From Clostridia bacterium (GTDB taxonomy: Bacteria > Bacillota > Clostridia > Oscillospirales > Acutalibacteraceae): DNA of 6,550 nucleotides. The translations under genes were made by a program, and so were the position numbers. The first letter of the stretch is position 1, and every line of letters begins with the position of its first letter. Where the stretch lies: NCBI GenBank assembly GCA_017425745.1, contig JAFOXT010000344.1:1-6550 (forward strand). The letters run 5' to 3'. Positions 1 through 4,971 of the stretch are shown piece after piece. Below the pieces are notes generated by a model. That model was not told the origin of the DNA. It made no database searches and saw only the letters and a program-made list of their open reading frames with translations.

Positions 1-5
1 ATATA

Positions 6-38
6 AAACAAAAACCGAGCCATTACTGACTCGGTTTT
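6..38 (-). terminator. Intrinsic terminator after khpA
   Basis: Read on the minus strand, a 12-bp stem runs from AAAACCGAG to CTCGGTTTT. The inner TCA/TGG pairs include one G-U wobble and close a GTAA tetraloop (GNRA type). The stem is followed by TTTTTGTTTT. It starts 10 bases after the khpA stop codon. This is a textbook rho-independent terminator and marks the 3' end of the ylxM-ffh-rpsP-khpA operon. The rimM-trmD-rplS genes that often follow in Bacillota would then be transcribed separately or lie elsewhere; that is inference. Confidence 0.9.
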
Positions 39-48
39 AAATTTTGAC

Positions 49-282
49 TTAGTCAATCTCTACTGAGATTTTTGTGTCGCTTCTGTTTGCAGTTGCACGC
101 ATTACGGTTCTGATAGCCTTTGCAATTCTGCCCTGCTTACCAATAACTCTACCCATATCATCCTGAGCAACATGAAGGTGATATACAACAACACCCTCTT
201 CGTTAATGTCGTCAACTTCCACAGTTACCTTTTCAGGCTCATCAACGAGACCTGCGGCAATTGATACAAGTAAATCTTTCAA
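49..282 (-). CDS. khpA: KH-domain RNA-binding protein KhpA (YlqC family)
   Basis: A small single-KH-domain RNA-binding protein, 77 aa from the start chosen here. In other Bacillota the family binds RNA, often as a partner of KhpB/Jag, and affects cell division and elongation. The sequence shows VVVYHLHVAQDDMGRVIGKQ, whose GKQG is the RNA-gripping GxxG loop, followed by the helix RIAKAIRTVMRA. The frame stays open to a TTG at 300, but I prefer the TTG at 282. A perfect GGAGG (291-295) lies 8 bases upstream of it and inside the longer reading, and KhpA proteins typically begin M-K-(D/E)-L-L, as here. It lies 20 bases after rpsP in the same operon, the usual arrangement, and is followed at once by a terminator. 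The family call is firm; the exact start is likely but not proven. Confidence 0.93.
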   Translation of the reverse strand: MKDLLVSIAAGLVDEPEKVTVEVDDINEEGVVVYHLHVAQDDMGRVIGKQGRIAKAIRTVMRATANRSDTKISVEID

Positions 283-290
283 GGTGCGTT

Positions 291-295
291 CCTCC
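291..295 (-). promoter_or_regulatory. Shine-Dalgarno site deciding the khpA start
   Basis: GGAGG on the minus strand, 8 bases before the TTG at 282. It is the only good ribosome binding site near either candidate start and would be coding if the longer TTG (300) start were used. It therefore supports a 77-residue KhpA. Confidence 0.75.
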
Positions 296-302
296 GTCAA
301 AA

Positions 303-548
303 TTATTTAACGATGTCGCACTTCTTAAGAAGAACTTTAACAGTGTCAGTGGGCTGAGCGCCGTTAGCAATCCACTTCTGAGCCTTTTCAGCGTCAATCT
401 TGATTTCAGCGGGTTCCTTCATGGGGTTGTAGTAACCGATTTCCTCGATGAAACGACCGTCACGGGGATATCTTGAATCTGCTACTACTACACGATAGAA
501 AGGTGCTCTCTTTGCGCCCATACGGCGAAGTCTGATTTTTACTGCCAT
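303..548 (-). CDS. rpsP: Ribosomal protein bS16
   Basis: Small-subunit ribosomal protein bS16, 81 aa, the normal length for the family. It binds 16S rRNA in the body of the 30S subunit and is needed for its assembly. The hallmark N-terminus AVKIRLRRMGAKRAPFYRVV is followed by VADSRYPRDGRFIEEIGYYNP and a C-terminal half with WIANGAQPTDTVKVLLKK, all diagnostic. The ATG start is supported by GGAGG at 558-562, spaced 9 bases. It sits between ffh (70-base gap) and khpA (20-base gap) in the conserved ylxM-ffh-rpsP-khpA order. There are no anomalies in length or key residues. Confidence 0.98.
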   Translation of the reverse strand: MAVKIRLRRMGAKRAPFYRVVVADSRYPRDGRFIEEIGYYNPMKEPAEIKIDAEKAQKWIANGAQPTDTVKVLLKKCDIVK

Positions 549-618
549 TTTTGTTTACCTCCAAAAATTAATTTATATTGTTTTATATTTAATTAACACA
601 CTGATTTTTGCGTGTTTC

Positions 619-1986
619 TTACATCGGGAAACCGCCACCATTGAAGCCGTTCATCATGCCGGGCATATTTCTCATACGCTTCTGCATCTTCTTAGATGAC
701 TTACCGTTCATCTGCTTGAACATCTTCTGCATCTGTCTGTACTGGCTGAGAAGGCGGTTAACGTCCTCAACCTGCATACCGCAGCCTGCGGCAATTCTTC
801 TTTTTCTTGAGGGGTTGATTATGTCGGGCTTTGCTCTTTCCTGAGGAGTCATAGAAAGGATAATCGCCTGAACACGGTCAAACTGTCTCTCGTCAACCTC
901 AACCTCGTCAATCTTTCTTCCCACACCGGGAATCATCTTAAGAAGGTCCTTGATTGAACCCATTTTTCTTACCTGCTGAAGCTGGTCAAGAAGGTCGTTG
1001 AGGTCGAATTTATTTTTTCTGAGCTTTCTTTCAAGCTCAAGGGCTTTCTTTTCGTCAAGCTCCATCTCAGCCTTTTCGATAAGGGAGAGCATATCGCCCA
1101 TACCGAGAATTCTTGAAGCCATACGGTCGGGGTGGAAAACATCAAGGTCGCCAAGCTTTTCACCTGTACCGACAAACTTGATGGGCTTGCCTGTAACAGC
1201 TCTTGCTGAAAGGGCTGCACCACCTCGTGTGTCACCGTCAAGCTTTGTAAGAAGAAGACCGTCAATGCCGAGCGCATCGTTGAAGGAGGTTGCAACATTA
1301 ACTGCATCCTGACCTGTCATTGAGTCAACTACAAGCATAATTTCGTGGGGATGAACCTCACTCTTGATGTTTTTGAGCTCGTTCATAAGCTCTTCGTCAA
1401 CGTGAAGTCGACCGGCTGTATCAAGGAAAACATAGTCGTGACCGTGATCCTTTGCAAAGGCAACAGCCTTTCTTGCAATTTCAACGGGATCAATCTGACC
1501 CATTTCAAAAACGGGAACGCCTGCTTTTTCACCTACAACCTGAAGCTGCTTGATAGCAGCGGGTCTGTAAACGTCACAACCTACAAGAAGAGGTCTGTGA
1601 CCCTTGTTTTTAAGCATAAGTGCAAGCTTTGCACTGTGAGTTGTTTTACCTGAACCCTGAAGACCGCACATCATAACAATCGTGGGAGGGTGGTTAGCTG
1701 TGTTGAGTCTGGACTTTGTACCGCCCATGAGATTGGTAAGTTCCTCATTAACGATTTTGATAACCATCTGTGAGGGAGTAAGACTTTCCATAACCTTTTC
1801 GCCAACAGCTCTTTCGGTTACGGTTTTTGTAAAGTCCTTAGCAACCTTGTAGTTAACGTCTGCTTCCAAAAGAGCAAGACGAACTTCTCTCATGGCTTCC
1901 TTTACGTCGCTTTCGGTAAGTGAACCCTTACTTCTGAGCTTTTTAAAGGCGGCTTCCAGTCTGTCTGAAAGACCTTCAAATGCCAT
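619..1986 (-). CDS. ffh: Signal recognition particle GTPase Ffh (SRP54)
   Basis: Protein subunit of the signal recognition particle. With 4.5S/scRNA it binds signal sequences emerging from ribosomes and delivers them to FtsY at the membrane. At 455 aa it is the usual length. The N domain (about 1-95) precedes the G domain, which shows G1 GLQGSGKTT (108-116), DVYRPAA (138-144), DTAGR (189-193) and TKLDGD (247-252). The methionine-rich M domain (about 325-455) contains the SRP-RNA-binding segment NPSRKRRIAAGCG (391-403) and ends in a Met/Gly-rich tail. The ATG is preceded by AAGGA (1995-1999), 8 bases away. It lies 33 bases after ylxM and 70 bases before rpsP, co-directional, so co-transcription is expected. 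All motifs are intact; no ftsY is visible in the window. Confidence 0.98.
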   Translation of the reverse strand: MAFEGLSDRLEAAFKKLRSKGSLTESDVKEAMREVRLALLEADVNYKVAKDFTKTVTERAVGEKVMESLTPSQMVIKIVNEELTNLMGGTKSRLNTANHPPTIVMMCGLQGSGKTTHSAKLALMLKNKGHRPLLVGCDVYRPAAIKQLQVVGEKAGVPVFEMGQIDPVEIARKAVAFAKDHGHDYVFLDTAGRLHVDEELMNELKNIKSEVHPHEIMLVVDSMTGQDAVNVATSFNDALGIDGLLLTKLDGDTRGGAALSARAVTGKPIKFVGTGEKLGDLDVFHPDRMASRILGMGDMLSLIEKAEMELDEKKALELERKLRKNKFDLNDLLDQLQQVRKMGSIKDLLKMIPGVGRKIDEVEVDERQFDRVQAIILSMTPQERAKPDIINPSRKRRIAAGCGMQVEDVNRLLSQYRQMQKMFKQMNGKSSKKMQKRMRNMPGMMNGFNGGGFPM

Positions 1987-2019
1987 AATATCAATCCTTA
2001 ATAGTTATTTGTCTGAGGT

Positions 2020-2382
2020 TTATTCACCCATCATCTGAGTGAGAGTGGAAATTCTCGATGTTGCATCGTTGATTTCTCTTGAAAGAATAGTTTTGCGGTT
2101 GATTTCGTCAATAAGCTTGATAAGCTCGCCGATTTCTTCAAGACCGGACTTAAGAGTCTCGTTTCTTCTGTAAAGGCCGAGATGTTCTTCAAAAGCGAAA
2201 AGCTGAGCTTCAGCACGCTTGATTGCATCACGTACACCCTGACGGGTAATGCCTTCATTCTCCGCAATTTCTGCAAGGGAGAGGTCATCGTTGTAATAAT
2301 AGCAGATGAAATCCTGCTGCTTCTGAGTGAGCATTTCGCCGTAAATATCGAAAAGGTTAATTACGTCAAGATTCTTCGCCAT
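2020..2382 (-). CDS. ylxM: YlxM-family SRP-associated helix-turn-helix protein
   Basis: A 120-aa protein of the YlxM/p13 family, almost always encoded just upstream of ffh. Family members are reported to modulate SRP in streptococci, but the molecular role is not well settled. The N-terminal part (MLTQKQQDFICYYYNDDLSLAEIAENEGITRQGVRDAIKRAE, about 17-58) is a sigma-region-4-like helix-turn-helix. It is followed by a charged helical region (about 64-110) likely to form a coiled coil. The ATG follows a very strong GGAGGGG site. This is the first gene of the operon, with its promoter at 2446-2474 and an untranslated leader of about 55 bases. Identity rests on both sequence and the ffh neighbour. 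Confidence 0.95.
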   Translation of the reverse strand: MAKNLDVINLFDIYGEMLTQKQQDFICYYYNDDLSLAEIAENEGITRQGVRDAIKRAEAQLFAFEEHLGLYRRNETLKSGLEEIGELIKLIDEINRKTILSREINDATSRISTLTQMMGE

Positions 2383-2414
2383 TTTTACCCCTCCTTTATC
2401 TCTTTCTGAGACCT

Positions 2415-2438
2415 CTGTAAAGACTTAAAACTTTACAG
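2415..2438 (-). other. Hairpin at the 5' end of the ylxM-operon transcript
   Basis: CTGTAAAG (minus strand, plus positions 2431-2438) pairs perfectly with CTTTACAG (2415-2422) across an 8-base loop. The predicted transcription start lies at about 2438-2440, so this 8-bp hairpin would be the first structure in the mRNA. A 5' stem of this sort can protect a transcript from decay or act as a regulatory leader; that role is inference. No T-run follows, so it is not a terminator. The arms are near-copies of those in the neighbouring terminator. Confidence 0.55.
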
Positions 2439-2445
2439 CCTCGAT

Positions 2446-2474
2446 ATTATACTAAAAACATCTGTAAAAGTCAA
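2446..2474 (-). promoter_or_regulatory. Sigma-A promoter of the ylxM-ffh-rpsP-khpA operon
   Basis: On the minus strand TTGACT (-35, plus 2469-2474) and TATAAT (-10, plus 2446-2451) are separated by exactly 17 bases. This is one mismatch from full consensus. The expected start is near 2439, about 57 bases before the ylxM ATG. The -35 box lies in the loop and the spacer in one arm of the sdpRI terminator, so the two signals physically overlap. Confidence 0.88.
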
Positions 2475-2493
2475 TACCTTTACAGATGTTTTT
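2454..2493 (-). terminator. Intrinsic terminator of sdpR-sdpI, possibly working both ways
   Basis: A perfect 15-bp inverted repeat (2454-2468 with 2479-2493) around a 10-base loop, with core ACATCTGTAAA/TTTACAGATGT and A/T tracts at both ends. It begins 15 bases after the sdpI stop codon. On the minus strand the stem ends in TTTTT, giving an intrinsic terminator. On the plus strand it ends in a longer T-run, but no plus-strand gene lies upstream, so that direction is probably idle. Confidence 0.85.
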
Positions 2494-2508
2494 TTGCATT
2501 TTTTTGAT

Positions 2509-3150
2509 TTATTTATTTTTATTTTCCTTAGCGAAAAGGGTGTAGGAATAAACCGTGGGTATAATAACGGCAATAAAGACTATAGATAACATAATGAAGA
2601 CATTTTCAAAGAAGGCAGTAAGCATCATAATAGCGCCTGCACCGACCCACAATTTACCGGCAAGACGGTGAGTTTTATTCCAGTTTTCTTCACTGCTGAG
2701 TGTCCAGGGAAGCTTGATACCCATAGTATAGCTTTGCTTACATTTGGGCAGATAATTGCCGATTATAATGAAAACAACACCCATAAACAGCATTATCCAG
2801 GAGCCTGCCTTTACGGTTTTTCCGAGAGCGTGAGAGTAGGAGAGAGTAGTGATGAGAATGGTTATGCAGGGGATAATCCACAGCACAAGCTTCATCATAG
2901 TGTCGCTGATGTTCTGTCTTTTTGGGTCAGCATTTGTGCCGAAAAAGCAAACAAGGTGAAATCCAAGCATCATAAAAGGCATACCGAAAACAACAAAGGC
3001 TTTACTGCTGAAGCCATCAGGAGTACCGTTGGCTCCGAAGTGAGTTGCAATTTCATCGGGAAGCACATTCCAGTAAATAATGCCGAAAATAATGGGAAGA
3101 AGTGTAATAATTGATGTAATAACAAGGGTTTTCAAGTATTTCTTAATCAT
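2509..3150 (-). CDS. sdpI: SdpI-family membrane protein (immunity/signalling, DUF1648 type)
   Basis: A 213-aa polytopic membrane protein of the SdpI family. In Bacillus subtilis SdpI (about 207 aa) gives immunity to the SDP cannibalism toxin and, when toxin is bound, holds the repressor SdpR at the membrane. Six hydrophobic segments are visible at about 9-27, 50-70, 86-104, 115-132, 165-184 and 187-208. After helix 1 comes the DUF1648 signature LPDEIATHFGANGTPDGFSS. Between helices 4 and 5 lies the family signature GNYLPKCKQSYTMGIKLPW, continuing TLSSEENWNKTHRLAG. The start has AAAGGAGG (3159-3166) 8 bases upstream. It follows the repressor gene by 28 bases, the order seen for sdpRI. No toxin-producing sdpABC genes are in view, so defence against foreign toxins or a general envelope role is possible. 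The symbol is by family resemblance. Confidence 0.88.
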   Translation of the reverse strand: MIKKYLKTLVITSIITLLPIIFGIIYWNVLPDEIATHFGANGTPDGFSSKAFVVFGMPFMMLGFHLVCFFGTNADPKRQNISDTMMKLVLWIIPCITILITTLSYSHALGKTVKAGSWIMLFMGVVFIIIGNYLPKCKQSYTMGIKLPWTLSSEENWNKTHRLAGKLWVGAGAIMMLTAFFENVFIMLSIVFIAVIIPTVYSYTLFAKENKNK

Positions 3151-3178
3151 AAAAGTATCCTCCTTTAACAGTATAGGC

Positions 3179-3439
3179 TCAGTCTTTGAGATCTTTTATC
3201 CAAAGCATAATTTCTTCAAGGACTGATGCGTTTAAATCGTAGTAAATGAATTTTCCGTCGCGGGTATCACGGATAAGGTCGGCATCCTTTAATATAGAAA
3301 GGTGCCTTGAAATTGCCGCACCCGAAATGGGAAAGGTGTCGCTGATTTCACCTGCAGAAAGTCTGCCTTTTTTGAGCATATTGAGTATTTCTCGTCTTGT
3401 GGGGTCTGCAAGGGCTTTGAGAGTGTTTTGTATGCTCAT
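3179..3439 (-). CDS. sdpR: ArsR-family repressor, SdpR-like
   Basis: A winged helix-turn-helix repressor, 86 aa from the start chosen here (SdpR of B. subtilis is of similar size). The sequence runs ALADPTRREILNMLKKGRLS, then AGEISDTFPISGAAISRHLSILKDADLI with the recognition helix SGAAISRHLSIL, then a wing DTRDGKFIYYDLN. The cysteine metal-binding motif of ArsR/SmtB sensors is absent, which fits SdpR-type repressors. The frame is open to an ATG at 3469, but that codon lies inside the operator palindrome. The ATG at 3439 has GAGGTG at 3446-3451 and gives the normal family N-terminus. It is the first gene of a two-gene operon with sdpI. It probably represses its own promoter through the palindrome at 3461-3487, with release controlled by SdpI (inferred from B. 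subtilis). Confidence 0.9.
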   Translation of the reverse strand: MSIQNTLKALADPTRREILNMLKKGRLSAGEISDTFPISGAAISRHLSILKDADLIRDTRDGKFIYYDLNASVLEEIMLWIKDLKD

Positions 3440-3445
3440 AAGTAT

Positions 3446-3451
3446 CACCTC
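3446..3451 (-). promoter_or_regulatory. Shine-Dalgarno site deciding the sdpR start
   Basis: GAGGTG on the minus strand, 6 bases before the ATG at 3439. The alternative ATG at 3469 has no such site and sits within the operator near the predicted transcription start, so it would have almost no leader. Confidence 0.7.
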
Positions 3452-3460
3452 TTCATAGAT

Positions 3461-3487
3461 ATTTAACATTTAACTTAAATGTTAAAT
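3461..3487. promoter_or_regulatory. 27-bp perfect palindrome, probable SdpR operator
   Basis: ATTTAACATTTAA (3461-3473), a central C (3474), then the exact reverse complement TTAAATGTTAAAT (3475-3487). It begins two bases after the sdpR -10 box and covers the predicted transcription start. A bound dimer there would block initiation, as expected for an autoregulated ArsR-family repressor. The site is seen directly; which protein binds it is inferred from position. Confidence 0.85.
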
Positions 3488-3489
3488 GA

Positions 3490-3518
3490 ATTATAACACG
3501 GGGTAAAGGCTTTGTCAA
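3490..3518 (-). promoter_or_regulatory. Sigma-A promoter of sdpR-sdpI
   Basis: On the minus strand TTGACA (plus 3513-3518) and TATAAT (plus 3490-3495) with a 17-base spacer: both hexamers match the consensus exactly. Such a strong promoter right next to a long palindrome suggests the operon is normally held down by its repressor and switched on sharply when released. Confidence 0.92.
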
Positions 3519-3540
3519 GCGATGCGGAAAAAATTTTTTG

Positions 3541-3549
3541 TGATATAAT
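3541..3549 (+). promoter_or_regulatory. Probable extended -10 promoter of the sigma/anti-sigma operon
   Basis: TGATATAAT is an extended -10 element (TG-N-TATAAT). No good -35 hexamer lies 16-18 bases upstream, which extended -10 promoters can tolerate. The expected start is near 3556, giving a leader of about 64 bases before the sigma gene. I see no AAC-type -35 motif typical of ECF-sigma-driven promoters, so autoregulation is not visible here. Confidence 0.6.
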
Positions 3550-3604
3550 ATAAAAAATCAGCATTCAATGAAAAATTTCAATCCTCTCAATTGTGTTATA
3601 GGTG

Positions 3605-3612
3605 AAAGGAGG
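3605..3612 (+). promoter_or_regulatory. Shine-Dalgarno site deciding the sigma-factor start
   Basis: AAAGGAGG, 7 bases before the ATG at 3620. A GTG at 3602 in the same frame lies directly in front of this site and would make it coding, so that GTG is unlikely to be the start. Confidence 0.85.
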
Positions 3613-3619
3613 TTTTAAA

Positions 3620-4099
3620 ATGTATTCATTTGCTAGCGACGAATACATAGAACTACTTGTAGAAACACACAGTGACTCAATGCTGAAAGCCGCATACGCA
3701 CTGCTTAAAAACCGCGATGATGCTGAGGATGCCGTTCAGGAGGCTTTTATGAAGTTTATGGAAAAGCAACCTCGTTTTAACGATGATGAGCACGCAAAGG
3801 CCTGGCTTTTAAGAGTTACAATCAACCTTTCAAAAAATATGCTCAAGGCGTCTTGGAGAAAAAACAAGTCTGAAACAGAAGAAGCTTTATATCAGGAAAA
3901 TCAATCTGACGAGGTGCTTTCCTGCGTTATGAAGCTGGAGGAAAATTACAGAACAGTGATACACCTCTATTATTATGAAGGCTATTCTATAAAGGAAATA
4001 GCTTCAATTCTTAAGTTGCCGTCTGCAACCGTCGGAACAAGGCTTAAACGGGGCAGAGCGAAGCTTAAAAAAATGCTGGAAGGAGATGTTTCCATATGA
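3620..4099 (+). CDS. ECF-like RNA polymerase sigma-70 factor
   Basis: A 159-aa two-domain sigma factor of the ECF (group 4) type that would direct RNA polymerase to a small regulon. Sigma region 2 spans about 12-78, with NRDDAEDAVQEAFMKFMEK and the -10-recognising stretch AWLLRVTINLSKNMLK. A short acidic linker follows. Region 4 (about 98-152) carries MKLEENYRTVIHLYYYEGYS, then the helix-turn-helix IKEIASILKLPSATVGTRLKRGRAKLKKML. Regions 1 and 3 are absent, as usual for ECF factors. The ATG is set by AAAGGAGG. Its stop overlaps the start of the next gene (ATGA at 4096-4099), a strong sign of translational coupling to a membrane anti-sigma partner. The specific subfamily and target promoters cannot be told from the sequence. 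Confidence 0.93.
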   Translation: MYSFASDEYIELLVETHSDSMLKAAYALLKNRDDAEDAVQEAFMKFMEKQPRFNDDEHAKAWLLRVTINLSKNMLKASWRKNKSETEEALYQENQSDEVLSCVMKLEENYRTVIHLYYYEGYSIKEIASILKLPSATVGTRLKRGRAKLKKMLEGDVSI

Positions 4100-4869
4100 C
4101 ATTCAGAGAACTTTATGTTAAAGAAATGGACGAAATAACTTTCAGCGAAGGCTTTCAGATTCGTACAGCCAACCTGATGAAGCAGAAGGCAGAAGGAAAG
4201 GATGAAAAGGTTTTGCAAAAAAGAAAACCTGCAAGAGTTCTTGCGGTAGTTCTTGTTATTATCGCTCTGCTGTCAACAGTAGCGTTTGCAGTTTCTTATT
4301 ACCTTTCAGCAAAGGAAGTTGCTGAGTATATGGGTGATAAAGAAATTGCCGAAATGTTCAAGGACAGCGAATGTGAGCCTCAGTCGGTGAGCAACGGCAC
4401 TTATGATGTTACATTTCTTGGGGTAACAACAGGTGCGAAGCTTAATATGACAGAAGGCTTTGAAACAGAGGAAACAAGAAGCTACGCAGTTGTTGCAATC
4501 AGAAACACAGACGGCTCACCGCTAAGTCTTATGGACGGAATGCCCATAAGCTTTGCCCCTGTAATTGAGGGCGTAATGCCATTTCAGAGTTGGGCAATAC
4601 TGAACTTCAGTGCAAGCGGTCTTGAACGTGAGGGTATTCTCTATTATCTTTTTGATTATGAGAACCTTGAGGTTTTTGCTGACCGAACAGTTTCAATTGC
4701 ACTTCTTGAGGGTGTAATGTTCCCGGGACCCGAAGTTCTTACAATGGACGAAAACGGTAAAATCGTCTATGCTGAGGGCTATATGGGTATCAGAGGAATG
4801 TTTGACCTTCCTTTGGATGAGTCTGAAGCTGACCCTGAAGCAGCTGCAGACCTTCTGAGTAACTATTAA
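4096..4869 (+). CDS. Putative membrane anti-sigma factor with uncharacterised outside domain
   Basis: A 257-aa predicted single-pass membrane protein. An N-terminal cytoplasmic part (1-47) is helical and ends in a basic stretch (EKVLQKRKPAR). One strong transmembrane helix follows (about 48-70, VLAVVLVIIALLSTVAFAVSYYL), then an outside domain of about 187 residues. The basic inside/hydrophobic order predicts N-in, C-out. The outside domain has blocks such as GTYDVTFLGVTTGAKL, RSYAVVAIRNTDG and LEVFADRTVSIALLEGV, and ends in an acidic tail DLPLDESEADPEAA. Similar blocks recur, as far as I recall, in uncharacterised Clostridia proteins encoded after sigma factors. The N-terminus shows no ZAS zinc motif (HxxxCxxC). 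It overlaps the sigma stop by 4 bases, with GGAG at 4082-4085. The anti-sigma role is inferred from this coupling and topology; the sensed signal is unknown. Confidence 0.72.
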   Translation: MTFRELYVKEMDEITFSEGFQIRTANLMKQKAEGKDEKVLQKRKPARVLAVVLVIIALLSTVAFAVSYYLSAKEVAEYMGDKEIAEMFKDSECEPQSVSNGTYDVTFLGVTTGAKLNMTEGFETEETRSYAVVAIRNTDGSPLSLMDGMPISFAPVIEGVMPFQSWAILNFSASGLEREGILYYLFDYENLEVFADRTVSIALLEGVMFPGPEVLTMDENGKIVYAEGYMGIRGMFDLPLDESEADPEAAADLLSNY

Positions 4870-4896
4870 TCAGGATATTTAACTATTGTCACTAAT

Positions 4897-4935
4897 AAAA
4901 AGGAACGGCGTGGATAACCGTTCCTTTTGCTTTTT
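4897..4935 (+). terminator. Bidirectional intrinsic terminator between convergent operons
   Basis: AAAAGGAACGG (4898-4908) pairs perfectly with CCGTTCCTTTT (4918-4928) across a 9-base loop, an 11-bp stem. On the plus strand it is followed by more T's (TTTTGCTTTTT) and lies 28 bases after the anti-sigma stop. On the minus strand the stem likewise ends in TTTTTATTAG, so it can also stop transcripts from mutS2. Confidence 0.88.
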
Positions 4936-4971
4936 GTAATGAATAATTGTGAGAAAAAGAACTCCGATCAG

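Noticed and set aside
566..596. A/T-rich TATAAA-like sequences upstream of rpsP as an internal promoter
   Set aside because: The stretch is simply A/T rich and no convincing -35 hexamer sits at the right distance.
595..616. Hairpin between ffh and rpsP (AACACGC with GTGTGTT, minus strand), considered as a terminator or attenuator
   Set aside because: Only 7 bp with one G-U pair and an 8-base A-rich loop, and no T-run follows on the minus strand. It could at most be a weak processing site.
998..1653. Long plus-strand open frames opposite ffh
   Set aside because: Antisense shadows of a conserved gene: they lack good ribosome binding sites and recognisable domains, and their compositions follow the ffh codons.
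2668..3114. 148-codon plus-strand open frame opposite sdpI
   Set aside because: It lies wholly within the conserved membrane protein gene on the other strand, has no recognisable domain and no supporting promoter.
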